A stretch of 64,000 nucleotides of DNA from Prevotella sp. Its GTDB lineage: Bacteria > Bacteroidota > Bacteroidia > Bacteroidales > Bacteroidaceae. Under the pieces are notes generated by a model. The model saw only the letters and a list, made by a program, of their open reading frames with translations. It was not told the DNA's origin and ran no database searches. Shown piece by piece: positions 51,444 through 60,336 of the stretch; the stretch's first letter is position 1, and each line of letters begins with the position of its first letter. Made by a program: the position numbers and the translations under genes. The stretch covers positions 62,001 through 126,000 of the forward strand of contig JAFZBK010000067.1 of assembly GCA_017561825.1 (NCBI GenBank). The letters are read 5' to 3'.

Positions 51444-52327
51444 GTTATCATTGGTAAAGACAATTTATCCGTTTCTCCTTTATACATTCTGAGCAGCGAT
51501 GCTGTTGTAAGCGACAGTGCATTTTCCAAAGGTCGAGTCACCTTACCCATTTTTACATCTGAGAATAACACCCTTAATAGGACACCTTTAGCCTGGTTAT
51601 CAAGTTCACTGACAGCACTATCATAATATAGATGATAGACTAATTCATCCACAAACGGACGATAGGGTTCCATCACATCGTCAGCCAAAGGGAACGCATT
51701 ATACCGATTACGGTGAAATACGCCAAAGGCAGGATATAACCCAGAGCCTATCAATGCACGAGCCACAGCTGCACGCAGTATGGTGTACCCATAATTCAAC
51801 AGGTTGTTGGGGGACTGCCCCTCACGGTCTCTTTTGAATCCGTCATCAAAGATACGTCCCCAGTATTCCCTTGCAGCTGCACCTTCACGATTATCTGTAT
51901 CGCCAGACTTCACATTCATATAGTACTGCTTCAAGACATCCCCATTCTTGCCAACCTTATTTAATAATAATGCTTGATTTTTGATCTTACATTCTACCAG
52001 TTGTTTCCAGATATTCTTTTTCATGGGAGCCGAAGCATCAATCTGGTATTTATAGCTTTCCTGCTGAGTAGTATTACCATCCAACGTCATCAGCATAGTC
52101 TTAGGCATCTGTTTCTTGTCGCAGAAGACAACTGACACATTGTTTTCAGCAAGTTCGTTTAGTAAAGGTACTGATATGCTAACCTGCGGATTCTCAATTA
52201 CCACAAAACCAATATCCTCAATGGGCCTTATCACAGTATCCTTATTGTCCTTAAAGGTAATGACCATCTGCTGGTCTTTTAAGGATAAATATACGGGCGA
52301 AGAAAACATCAATGTTTGCTTTATCAT
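51440..52327 (-). CDS. cas1: CRISPR-associated endonuclease Cas1 (type II)
   Basis: At 295 residues, with IKQTLMFSSPVYLSLKDQQMV at the start. The catalytic metal ligands are the Glu in NREGAAAREYW, the His in FGVFHRNRYNAFPLADD and the acidic residue in DVMEPYRPFVDE. It is the integrase for new spacers. It overlaps both cas9 and cas2 by 4 bp, so all three are translated as one unit. Confidence 0.97.
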   Translation of the reverse strand: MIKQTLMFSSPVYLSLKDQQMVITFKDNKDTVIRPIEDIGFVVIENPQVSISVPLLNELAENNVSVVFCDKKQMPKTMLMTLDGNTTQQESYKYQIDASAPMKKNIWKQLVECKIKNQALLLNKVGKNGDVLKQYYMNVKSGDTDNREGAAAREYWGRIFDDGFKRDREGQSPNNLLNYGYTILRAAVARALIGSGLYPAFGVFHRNRYNAFPLADDVMEPYRPFVDELVYHLYYDSAVSELDNQAKGVLLRVLFSDVKMGKVTRPLENALSLTTASLLRMYKGETDKLSLPMIT

Positions 52328-55300
52328 ATCATCCTCCTTATCTCTCCTAAATCATTAATCTCAAAATCTACACCTTGGACAAGAGCTTTGAATTGAGTGT
52401 GAAGAAGCATTATACCTGGTCTGAAATCAGCATCGGCTTTAAATGCTCCATTAGTAATCTTAACATCCGAACTAGGTCGTGCATCTTGATGGTGTATCAT
52501 ATTTATTCTTCCATATGTATTTGATGATACGACCAAAATGGACATCCCCGTCACCTTATACAATCTCTTTAGAAGATTCTTTCTATCCAATTCCCAAACT
52601 TCTTCATGACTATTCTCATAAAGCAACACCATAGTACCAATCTTCAACTTATACCTAAGATCATAGCCGCTTTTACTATAAAGAGGAACTAGCTGGTTAT
52701 CCGTTGGTTTCTTGTCATTACTACGACGATAATAATTAGCCGCAGTAATGTTATTAAGCAGTTCAAACTCCCGTTTCTCTTTTCCCTTCTTATCGTGCCC
52801 GACATAAATTGCCATCATATAATTACGATCGTTCTGCACATGGTATTGACGTTTATAGTCATGTCTTGATTGGTCACGTTGCTGGCGAATATGGATGGGT
52901 CGGGTGACGGAACCGGTGAACACACGTACTTTCTTGATGGGAATCTGCTTATCTTCATTCATCCAAATTGTCTTTTCTAAAGCATTCTTCAATGAGCCAT
53001 GAAGCAGAATGGCATTCTCAACCTTTGAGCGCACCTCACCATCAACAATGTTCTTCACATCCTTCTCGTCTAATCCGTCAAGACTTTTGCGAACAACATA
53101 CTTAATATCCCCATCCACTTCTATAGCCCCATAATAAGTATCATTATGCAACGATGCTCTTGCAGTATCTCCTTGTGTCAAAACCTTTCCACCATGAGTA
53201 TCACGAACATATCGTTTGGCTTGCTTGGACATATTATCCTTTGAATAATGTGCTATCAATAATTCGTCTTGAATCTGCTTAATATCATTGACAAAGGTTG
53301 GCCAAGGTTTCTCAAAGACAGGTTTCTCTCCCCTATTATACTTGTATTCGTCAGACTGATGATAGAACTGGGCCAACTTATCATACGCAACTTTATCAAT
53401 ACAAGCTATCGTAATAGCATCAATGCAATGATGAACATGGTTCACACGCTCTTTCTTCGTATACTCTTCTTGGATACCCCACATCTTTCTGAAATCAGAA
53501 GTGGCAATACTCTTCACAATATACACATGCTTGAATACTGATTTTAGATATAGGCGGGCATAACGGGAAATAACGCTGATATCTGTACCTTGACGACGAG
53601 AAAATCCCTCAGGCACTTCCGTCATAGTAAATCTCTCATACTTACCACGCCAGTAATCCCGCTTTAAAGACAATAAATGGCGACGTCTAATCTTTGAATC
53701 TTTCTCTTCTTTGCTCGAAGCTCCTTTCGTACTTATCTTTCTTATCTGTCTTCCAAACTCTTCGTATCGTTCTTTCCATTCTGTAATTCTGTTAAGTATC
53801 TCATCGTGCTCAGCCAGTTGAGTAGGTATTTTTGTCTTTTTCACATCTCGATTATATCTACTACTACAAAGGGTTAGATTCATCTTCGTGCTATCACCTC
53901 CAGCACTGCGAGGAATAGTATGTTCAATGTCATATTTTGGATTATCACCTAAAAAATCTGTAATACGGATTTCTTCGCCAGTATAAAGGCATTTGTGATT
54001 TTGTTCTTCCCATAACTGGTATTTTAGAATATCCGAATCAGAAGGACTTTCAACATACTTTTCTATTTCCTTGCGACACTTTTCTCTATCTCTTTCATTT
54101 TCACGTTGCCATGTCTGAATGGCCCAGCGACGATTTGCATCGTTCAGGTCACGCGAGAACTCAATATGTATCTTTGTCTCTGGCGTAATAACCCCCTCTT
54201 TCAAAAGTCGATTTACCACTTTACGTAATCTGAACAATGAATGCATTGCCATCGGATTCTTGACACTGCTGATACGGGGCGACCCTAACTGGTATATCCC
54301 TTCATCATTAGGACGCTGGCGTGGATAAAGATCCATCATTGAGGGATGATACAATTTCTTCAGGTCTGCCTCATCCACATGATATTTATCCGTCAAGAAT
54401 CCTTTCACGCATTGTTCCAATGTCACTCCGTCTATATTGTTCTTGTCATAGGAGTGCATCACCTCTATCACATTTTCTATAGCGACATCCCGCACTTCCT
54501 TAATACCCCAAACATGCTGAGGAAGAACCTCAATAAGATTGGCAAGGAATACTGCCTCTGAATATATCAAACCATAATCACGCATATAGGGAAGAATCTT
54601 ACGAATGGCCTTTAGGCTGAGGGCGGCATAATCGTTAGGCATTGAAATCTTACTAAACTTCTCTGCTTGTTCATCATCCAATTGCAGACGGTTAATGGCG
54701 AACTCCTTCAACTTCTCATCATCATCATAGAAGAATAAAGCATGCCAAATGTCGTTCATGATTTGGAAACGTGTCTTGTCCTTAGCAAGTGTATATACCT
54801 CACATACACCAGCCAGCCAATCATCACCGAAAATATCTTCCAGTTGGGCATTTACAACAGACCCTGAAACCAGAGTATCCATCTGATAGTTGAACTTATA
54901 AGGCTTTTCTTCATTGCTCTTATAGTAACAGTAGTTATTCTTTCCTACCAGTTTCTTGGCAATGTCTTCAAATGGGAACGTCCGCTTTGACTTACGTTTG
55001 AACAGAGGAATAATCATTCCCTTCTCTTCGTTAGTCAGAGCTCTTTCAGCTTGTTCATACAGGGTATTGGTTTTTACCTTGATGTTATTGATGAAAGCAT
55101 ACATACGGAAGTCCTCATACAAAGGATGGGATGACGGACAACGAGGTTTGCCTTTCTCAAACGTACATATGCCGACCTGTCCTTTCTGTGATTTTAGCGG
55201 ACGTTGGTCGAAGATGGCTCGTTCTAAATCCTTTGTCAGTTTCTCGTCAAGTTCCTGCTTGGCACATATTGCATGAAACTCTTTCAGATAGTGCTCTTTA

Positions 55301-55935
55301 CGGGCAGTATAGTGGTTTCTTATCTTCTCACCCTTTTGATAGAGTTGATAGAAATATTCGCCGAGATATTCGCAACCTGCTTCTCTTATTTGTTCAGTCA
55401 GAGAAGAAATATCCTTCATCACTTCACCTTCTGACTCCTTTGTCGTTTCCTTACGATTGCTTAAAAATCCTCGCCTTTGGTTCAAATGGTACAATGCACG
55501 TCCCAATATATAACGTTGGGCTATATCTGTCAAGTCCAGTTTCTGCGTAAGACAGATGTGTCTGAACGTGTATGGATTGGTATTGGTCTTATCCTCAGTT
55601 CGTTGCCACTCCATAAACAACTCATTGTCGGGATATACCTTTTTCAGCCTCCATTCTCGAAGACTTGATTTTGGTAAAGGAGGACACAAATGGTTTTCGG
55701 TTAGTATTGTCAGTAGTCGTATTTTCCTTATCTTTCGCCGCCAGTAGTGTTTACGCACAGATCGATGTTCTGTCCGCTCTGCAGCTTTTGACGACTCGAT
55801 TCCCTTTTCAATTTTAACGCCTTCGGAGAATATGTTAGTACCCTTTGCTACAAGTTTGGTTCTCCCTTCTTCCTTATCTACTACAGCCCATCCAAGACTA
55901 TTTGTACCTGTGTCAATTCCAAGAATTCTTTCCAT
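52324..55935 (-). CDS. cas9: Cas9 nuclease, type II-C
   Basis: The 1203-residue product has RuvC-I Asp8 in GIDTGTNSLGWA, an Arg-rich bridge helix (AAERTEHRSVRKHYWRRKIRKIR), RuvC-II Glu592 in HIEFSRDLND, HNH His672 in DIEHTIPRSAGG, and RuvC-III His836/Asp839 in HHCIDAI, so all nuclease residues are present. The C-terminal 360 residues form the wedge and PAM-interacting region. The length is intermediate between compact II-C (about 1000-1100) and long Bacteroidetes Cas9s (about 1400-1500). No csn2 or cas4 is present, which defines II-C. The gene has a promoter at 55965-55995 overlapping that of the tracrRNA. Confidence 0.97.
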   Translation of the reverse strand: MERILGIDTGTNSLGWAVVDKEEGRTKLVAKGTNIFSEGVKIEKGIESSKAAERTEHRSVRKHYWRRKIRKIRLLTILTENHLCPPLPKSSLREWRLKKVYPDNELFMEWQRTEDKTNTNPYTFRHICLTQKLDLTDIAQRYILGRALYHLNQRRGFLSNRKETTKESEGEVMKDISSLTEQIREAGCEYLGEYFYQLYQKGEKIRNHYTARKEHYLKEFHAICAKQELDEKLTKDLERAIFDQRPLKSQKGQVGICTFEKGKPRCPSSHPLYEDFRMYAFINNIKVKTNTLYEQAERALTNEEKGMIIPLFKRKSKRTFPFEDIAKKLVGKNNYCYYKSNEEKPYKFNYQMDTLVSGSVVNAQLEDIFGDDWLAGVCEVYTLAKDKTRFQIMNDIWHALFFYDDDEKLKEFAINRLQLDDEQAEKFSKISMPNDYAALSLKAIRKILPYMRDYGLIYSEAVFLANLIEVLPQHVWGIKEVRDVAIENVIEVMHSYDKNNIDGVTLEQCVKGFLTDKYHVDEADLKKLYHPSMMDLYPRQRPNDEGIYQLGSPRISSVKNPMAMHSLFRLRKVVNRLLKEGVITPETKIHIEFSRDLNDANRRWAIQTWQRENERDREKCRKEIEKYVESPSDSDILKYQLWEEQNHKCLYTGEEIRITDFLGDNPKYDIEHTIPRSAGGDSTKMNLTLCSSRYNRDVKKTKIPTQLAEHDEILNRITEWKERYEEFGRQIRKISTKGASSKEEKDSKIRRRHLLSLKRDYWRGKYERFTMTEVPEGFSRRQGTDISVISRYARLYLKSVFKHVYIVKSIATSDFRKMWGIQEEYTKKERVNHVHHCIDAITIACIDKVAYDKLAQFYHQSDEYKYNRGEKPVFEKPWPTFVNDIKQIQDELLIAHYSKDNMSKQAKRYVRDTHGGKVLTQGDTARASLHNDTYYGAIEVDGDIKYVVRKSLDGLDEKDVKNIVDGEVRSKVENAILLHGSLKNALEKTIWMNEDKQIPIKKVRVFTGSVTRPIHIRQQRDQSRHDYKRQYHVQNDRNYMMAIYVGHDKKGKEKREFELLNNITAANYYRRSNDKKPTDNQLVPLYSKSGYDLRYKLKIGTMVLLYENSHEEVWELDRKNLLKRLYKVTGMSILVVSSNTYGRINMIHHQDARPSSDVKITNGAFKADADFRPGIMLLHTQFKALVQGVDFEINDLGEIRRMI

Positions 55936-55964
55936 AAGAAGTATTATTATGTTAAAAGATGCCG

Positions 55965-55995
55965 TAAAGATACGGATTTATTTTGAAAATACAAA
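55965..55995 (-). promoter_or_regulatory. Promoter of cas9-cas1-cas2
   Basis: Minus strand TTTG (55992-55995), exactly 19 bp, TATCTTTA (55965-55972; last base A instead of G). Its -33 element lies inside the spacer region of the divergent tracrRNA promoter. Confidence 0.65.
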
Positions 55996-56012
55996 ATTAT
56001 TCTCTATATTTG
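55982..56012 (+). promoter_or_regulatory. Promoter of tracrRNA
   Basis: TTTG (55982-55985), 19 bp, TATATTTG (56005-56012), a full consensus match; transcription is expected from about 56018, just before the anti-repeat. Confidence 0.75.
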
Positions 56013-56017
56013 CACTC

Positions 56018-56101
56018 AGTAAGATTTCCTACATCTTATCACAATAAGGCCATCATGGCCGAAGGGTAAAACCTATACTCCCGCTTCGGTGGGAGTTTTT
56101 T
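56018..56101 (+). ncRNA. tracrRNA
   Basis: An anti-repeat at 56024-56045 contains TTTCCTACATC, identical to the plus-strand CRISPR repeat, and then a partial match (A.CACAA). It is followed by a nexus-like hairpin GGCC-ATCAT-GGCC (56048-56060) and a terminator hairpin ACTCCC...GGGAGT (56077-56096) with a C(UUCG)G tetraloop and T-run. The order anti-repeat, nexus, terminator is that of II-C tracrRNAs. Its 5' end is predicted from the promoter. It is divergent from cas9. Confidence 0.88.
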
Positions 56102-56340
56102 CTTAATAAGACCTTAATAAGACAATGAATAGACATTATCCATAGCACATTGTTTATTGTTTATTTTATTGCTTGCAAATATACAGAACAATTATAATCA
56201 ATATTATGGAATAATCAGCGGGAGATTTTTGTGTTGAGGCAAAATAAAAGCCGCACTCCGAGCCACCACCAACCCCTCCAAAGGGAGGGAGAAAGAAGGC
56301 AAAAACGCACATGTTTCTGATACCTATGGTTTCGTGCTAC

Positions 56341-56450
56341 AAAAACATAGATATTGGAGCCTAAAAACATAGATATTGGAGCCTAAAAGCATAGGTATTG
56401 GGGCCTAAAAGCATAGGTATTGGAGCCTGAAAGCATAGATATCGAGATGC
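56341..56450. repeat. Five tandem 22-bp repeats
   Basis: Units at 56341, 56363, 56385, 56407 and 56429, each close to AAAARCATAGRTATTGGRGCCT. The first two are identical and the last is diverged. A weak sixth unit may precede them (56319-56340). No coding potential is seen. The surrounding gap 56102-57382 contains no credible gene. Confidence 0.85.
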
Positions 56451-56495
56451 AAAACCTAACAATCAAAATTTGAAAAAAAATTGTCGTTTCTGGAA

Positions 56496-57016
56496 TTTAC
56501 CTACATGTTTTACCTTATTTTACTATTACTCAGTGCGTTGCGAGAATTTCAAACTACATGGAAACTACATATAACTACATGCTACCTACATGTTTTGCCA
56601 CAAATTGCCCTATAAAACCATAGAAACTGTGGCACTAACAGGTAGAAAGTACGTCACTCTCTGACAGTCAGAACGTCACTCTTACATAAATTCTCTAGAG
56701 AATTTGTGCGCAAACAGCATGGTTACAAGTAGTAAGTGACGTAGTTGTTCATATATTCTCTAGAGAATTTGTGCGCAAGTAGCATGGTTACAAGTAGTAA
56801 GTGACGTAGTTATTCATAAATTCTCTAGAGAATTTCATAGCAAACGACTAAGATACTTATCGAGAACACCATGGTTCCTGTCGTTTATACCCATCATACC
56901 ATGTAGTTTGCATGTAGTTATATGTAGTTTCCATGTAGTTTGCATGTAGGTTAAATGGTTCACAATTCACTGTTTTACAGTTGGTTAAAACAAAACCATG
57001 TAGTTATGTAGGTAAA
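56496..57016. repeat. Nested inverted-repeat element with phased ATGTAG boxes and three palindromes
   Basis: The outer arms are TTTACCTACAT (56496-56506) and its complement (57006-57016). The inner arms are a perfect 32-bp inverted repeat at 56551-56582 and 56910-56941. The right arm has ATGTAG at 56901, 56912, 56922, 56933 and 56944 (10-11 bp apart); the left arm has the mirror CTACAT at 56554, 56565, 56575 and 56586. Between the arms, palindromes with core ATTCTCTAGAGAAT centre at 56696.5, 56761.5 and 56826.5, i.e. in 65-bp direct repeats. ACGTCACT lies left of centre and AGTGACGT right of it, twice each. No gene, transposase or known family is recognised. Confidence 0.85.
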
Positions 57017-57239
57017 AATCACAATCAAAGAAATAAAACGAGCTTTTTCTTTGTATGGTGCTCGTTTATTTGAACTTTGGCTTCGCCGCGTACCTTTGGC
57101 TTCACCGAACTTACTTCCGTTAACTATGTTTTCCTCTGTCACGACTCAGCCATTCAAGTATACTTGATGGCATTCGCTGCTCCATCGGTTCGGAAAAACC
57201 CAAATATATTTGGACCATTCGTCCTATTTTGCAGCATCC

Positions 57240-57361
57240 CAACAATGAAATACAAGCATTTCTTTGTATTCGCTGCTCCAAAATTTATCTGATTGATGAG
57301 TTTTGTCACGACTCAACAAATGAAATGCAAGCATTTCTTTGTATTCGCTGCTCCAAAATTT
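57240..57361. repeat. Two direct repeats upstream of relA
   Basis: Copies at about 57240-57286 and 57314-57361 share AATGAAATRCAAGCATTTC and TTTGTATTCGCTGCTCCAAA. A weaker third copy lies near 57130-57185 (CACGACTCA...ATTCGCTGCTCCA). The second copy supplies the -33 region of the relA promoter. Another possible promoter (TTTG 57069-57072, TACCTTTG 57091-57098) lies further upstream. Confidence 0.75.
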
Positions 57362-57390
57362 GGTTTTTCACTCACTAAATCGTAACTTTG
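57348..57390 (+). promoter_or_regulatory. Promoter of relA with upstream box
   Basis: TTTG (57359-57362), 20 bp, TAACTTTG (57383-57390). The box CTGCTCCAAAATTTGG (57348-57363) is shared with the uxaB promoter at the same spacing. The promoter lies inside the longer open frame starting at 57339, so the gene starts at 57411. Confidence 0.8.
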
Positions 57391-57410
57391 CAAGCAAAAC
57401 CAAAACCAGT

Positions 57411-59645
57411 ATGGATGAGAAACTGATTTTCACTGAAGAGGAAAGGACGGAGACACTGGCTCTGCTGCAGGAACTGTGCGCTATGCTCAACACCTCCCTC
57501 ATGGAAGGGGATGAGGAGAAGATTCATAGTGATTTGCTGAAAGCGATGAACAGTGACTGCATGCAACGCGATGTGTTCGGTTTGAACCCCATTCTGGAAA
57601 GTCTGCATACTGCCATCATCGCCGTTGAGGAAGAAGGACTGAAGCGCGATGGTGTGCTGGCCATCCTGCTCTATAACAGTGTGATCAACGGCGTGGATGA
57701 CCTTGCTCAAATCCAAGAGAGATATGGTGAGTCGGTAGGTGTGATCATCCACGGTCTGGTACGCATTCAGGAGCTCTACAAGAAGAACCCTGTTATTGAG
57801 AGCGAGAACTTCAGGAACCTCCTGCTGTCGTTTGCCGAGGACATGCGTGTGATCCTGATCATGATTGCCGACCGTGTGAACCTGCTACGTCAGATCCGTG
57901 ATACGAAGAACGAGGAGGCCAAACGACAGGTCAGCGAGGAGGCCAACTACCTGTATGCTCCCCTCGCCCACAAGTTAGGTCTGTACAAGCTGAAAAGCGA
58001 ACTGGAGGATCTCTCCCTGAAATACTTGGAGCATGATGCCTATTACCTGATCAAGGAGAAGCTGAATGCCACAAAGAAGAGTCGTGACGCCTACATCGAG
58101 AAGTTCATCAAACCTATCGATGAGAAGCTCCGCGAGGCCGGTCTGACGTATCACATGAAGGGTCGTACGAAGAGTATCCACAGCATCTGGCAGAAGATGA
58201 AGAAGCAGAAATGCGGTTTTGAGGGTATCTACGACCTGTTCGCCATCAGGATCATTCTGGAGCCACCCGTTACTGATCATCCCACACGAACACAGGAGGT
58301 GTCGATGTGCTGGCAGGTCTTCGCCATCATCACCAATATGTACCAGGGTAACCCGAAGCGGTTGCGCGACTGGCTTACCGTGCCCAAGAGCAATGGCTAT
58401 GAGAGTCTGCATATCACCGTACTCGGTCCTGAGAACAAATGGGTGGAGGTGCAGATCCGTACGCAGCGCATGGACGAGGTGGCCGAACGCGGTCTGGCTG
58501 CCCACTGGCGCTATAAAGGCGTGAAAAGCGAGGAAGGGGGTCTTGACGACTGGCTGAACAGTATCCGCTCCGCCTTGGAGAACAACGAGAACTCGTTGCA
58601 GATGATTGATGAGTTCAAGATGGATCTGTATGAGGACGAAGTGTATGTGTTCACCCCCAAGGGCGATCTCTTTAAGTTCCCCAAGGGAGCCACGGTACTC
58701 GACTTTGCCTACCATATCCACTCACGGGTGGGTAACCAGTGTACCGGTGCCCGCATAAATAATAAGGTAGTGACGTTCCGCCATCAACTGCAGTCGGGCG
58801 ACCAAGTGGAGGTGATGACATCCAGTAACCAGACACCCAAGCAGGACTGGCTCAATGTGGTGAAGACCAGCAGGGCGAAATCGAAGATCCGTCTTGCCCT
58901 GAAAGATATCCAGGTGAAGCAGGGAGCCATGGCGAAGGAGATGCTGGAACGGCGACTGAAGAACAGGAAGATTGAGATCGAAGAGAGCGTAATCAATCAC
59001 CTGATTAAGAAGTTGGGTATCAAGGAGACACGCGAATTCTATAAACAACTGGCTGAAGGTACGCTCGACATGAATACCGTCATCGAGCGGTACGTGGAAG
59101 TACAGCAGCATGACAATGGTACGACTCCTACCCTGCCCGTGCAGAGTGCCGATGAGTTCGTGTATGAGCATCCTGATGAAGAGATGACCTACGGCAGTGA
59201 TGACGTGATCATCATTGACAAGAATCTGAAGGGTGTTGACTTTCAGTTAGCCAAGTGCTGTCATCCCATCTATGGCGATAATGTCTTCGGCTTTGTCACC
59301 ATCAACGGAGGTATCAAGATCCACCGCATCGACTGTCCTAACGCCCCCGAGCTGCGCAAACGGTTCGGCTACCGTATTGTGAGGGCCAAATGGAGCGGTA
59401 AAGGACAGGTGCAGTACTCCACCACCCTGCGCATTATCGGTAACGATGATATCGGTATTGTGAACAATATCACCAGCATCATCTCCAAAGAGGAGAAGAT
59501 CGTGATGAGGAGTATCAACATCGACAGTCATGACGGATTGTTCAGTGGTAACCTCGTCGTGAATATCGAAGATACCAGTAAGCTGGATGCCCTGATCAAG
59601 AAGCTCAGGACAGTGAAGGGTGTGAAGCAGGTGGTGAGACTATAA
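57411..59645 (+). CDS. relA: RelA/SpoT-type (p)ppGpp synthetase with degenerate hydrolase site
   Basis: The product has 744 residues from MDEKLIFTEEERTE. The N-terminal HD domain has lost its metal motifs: HD is YN at 88-89 and ED is IN at 92-93 (LLYNSVING). The synthetase domain has GRTKSIHSIWQKM, YDLFAIRIIL and GYESLHITVLGP. TGS (DEVYVFTPKGDLFKFPKGATVLDFAYHIHS), the zinc-finger-like region (AKCCHPIYGD) and an ACT domain (GNDDIGIVNNITSIIS) follow. It should make (p)ppGpp in response to starvation and not degrade it. A second, hydrolase-active RSH is expected elsewhere. Confidence 0.93.
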   Translation: MDEKLIFTEEERTETLALLQELCAMLNTSLMEGDEEKIHSDLLKAMNSDCMQRDVFGLNPILESLHTAIIAVEEEGLKRDGVLAILLYNSVINGVDDLAQIQERYGESVGVIIHGLVRIQELYKKNPVIESENFRNLLLSFAEDMRVILIMIADRVNLLRQIRDTKNEEAKRQVSEEANYLYAPLAHKLGLYKLKSELEDLSLKYLEHDAYYLIKEKLNATKKSRDAYIEKFIKPIDEKLREAGLTYHMKGRTKSIHSIWQKMKKQKCGFEGIYDLFAIRIILEPPVTDHPTRTQEVSMCWQVFAIITNMYQGNPKRLRDWLTVPKSNGYESLHITVLGPENKWVEVQIRTQRMDEVAERGLAAHWRYKGVKSEEGGLDDWLNSIRSALENNENSLQMIDEFKMDLYEDEVYVFTPKGDLFKFPKGATVLDFAYHIHSRVGNQCTGARINNKVVTFRHQLQSGDQVEVMTSSNQTPKQDWLNVVKTSRAKSKIRLALKDIQVKQGAMAKEMLERRLKNRKIEIEESVINHLIKKLGIKETREFYKQLAEGTLDMNTVIERYVEVQQHDNGTTPTLPVQSADEFVYEHPDEEMTYGSDDVIIIDKNLKGVDFQLAKCCHPIYGDNVFGFVTINGGIKIHRIDCPNAPELRKRFGYRIVRAKWSGKGQVQYSTTLRIIGNDDIGIVNNITSIISKEEKIVMRSINIDSHDGLFSGNLVVNIEDTSKLDALIKKLRTVKGVKQVVRL

Positions 59646-59653
59646 AGGACGGA

Positions 59654-60268
59654 TTATCCCAAGTGAAGCTCCGCCAGTCCTTTTTCCGTACAGATACCTT
59701 TGAACACGATGTTGACATAGTGCTTGTAGATCTCGCTGATGGGGAACTGCTCGTACATCTTGGTCATCATAACATGGTTCATCACCGCATCGCTCATGCT
59801 TGAAACAATCTCGTAGTTGATATCACTACGGAAATACCCATGTTCCACACCGCTTTGCACAAATCGGATGGAATGAGATCGCCGCTCCTCATGCTGATCC
59901 TGCAGGAACTTGACCACACGACTGTATTTCTGCAACTCACTGAAGAACAAAGGATTGATCTGTCCTAAGTGAAGGAGGTTCAGACGGATCACTTCCATGA
60001 CGATTTCCATCTCGTTACGGGCATGCTCTGAGAACTGACGAAGATGTTCCAAACGGAGCTGGTGTTCGTACTTGACACCTTCGCACAACAACTGTTCCTT
60101 GTTTTCGTAAATCTCATACAAGGTACGCTTGGAGATGGATAAGGCCTGCGCGATATCATCCATCTTCACTAGCTTGATGCCTTGACGCTTGAACATAGTC
60201 ATGGCCGTAACAAGAATCTTTCCTTTCAATTCCTGACGATAGTTTGTTTGCGTATTGTTCTTCAGCAT
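59654..60268 (-). CDS. TetR-family transcriptional regulator
   Basis: A protein of about 204 residues starting MLKNNTQTNYRQELKGKILVTA. It has a TetR helix-turn-helix (MFKRQGIKLVKMDDIAQALSISKRTLYEIYENKEQLL) and a ligand-binding C-terminal domain. The longer in-frame starts (60337, 60373) lie upstream of the -7 box at 60308-60315. It is divergent from the malic enzyme gene and shares its 155-bp control region, so it may regulate that gene or itself. Confidence 0.85.
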   Translation of the reverse strand: MLKNNTQTNYRQELKGKILVTAMTMFKRQGIKLVKMDDIAQALSISKRTLYEIYENKEQLLCEGVKYEHQLRLEHLRQFSEHARNEMEIVMEVIRLNLLHLGQINPLFFSELQKYSRVVKFLQDQHEERRSHSIRFVQSGVEHGYFRSDINYEIVSSMSDAVMNHVMMTKMYEQFPISEIYKHYVNIVFKGICTEKGLAELHLG

Positions 60269-60307
60269 GGCAGTAGTATTTACAAGTACATATCTTCGCT
60301 TCAGGTG

Positions 60308-60315
60308 CAAAGATA
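60308..60315 (-). promoter_or_regulatory. -7 box of the TetR gene
   Basis: TATCTTTG on the minus strand, 40 bp before the chosen start. The -33 element is not clear. Confidence 0.5.
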
Positions 60316-60336
60316 AGTTTTTTTTTATTAAACTCA

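Noticed and set aside
56176-56183. TATATTTG on the minus strand as a distal cas9 promoter that would give RNA antisense to the tracrRNA
   Set aside because: No -33 element at proper distance; the proximal promoter at 55965-55995 is much better.
56496-57016. A second CRISPR array
   Set aside because: The repeats are inverted and nested with repeated, not unique, intervening sequence; nothing resembles spacers.
48900-57400. An integrated mobile element or prophage carrying the defence genes
   Set aside because: No integrase, transposase, tRNA-derived attachment site or phage gene was found; only short direct repeats.
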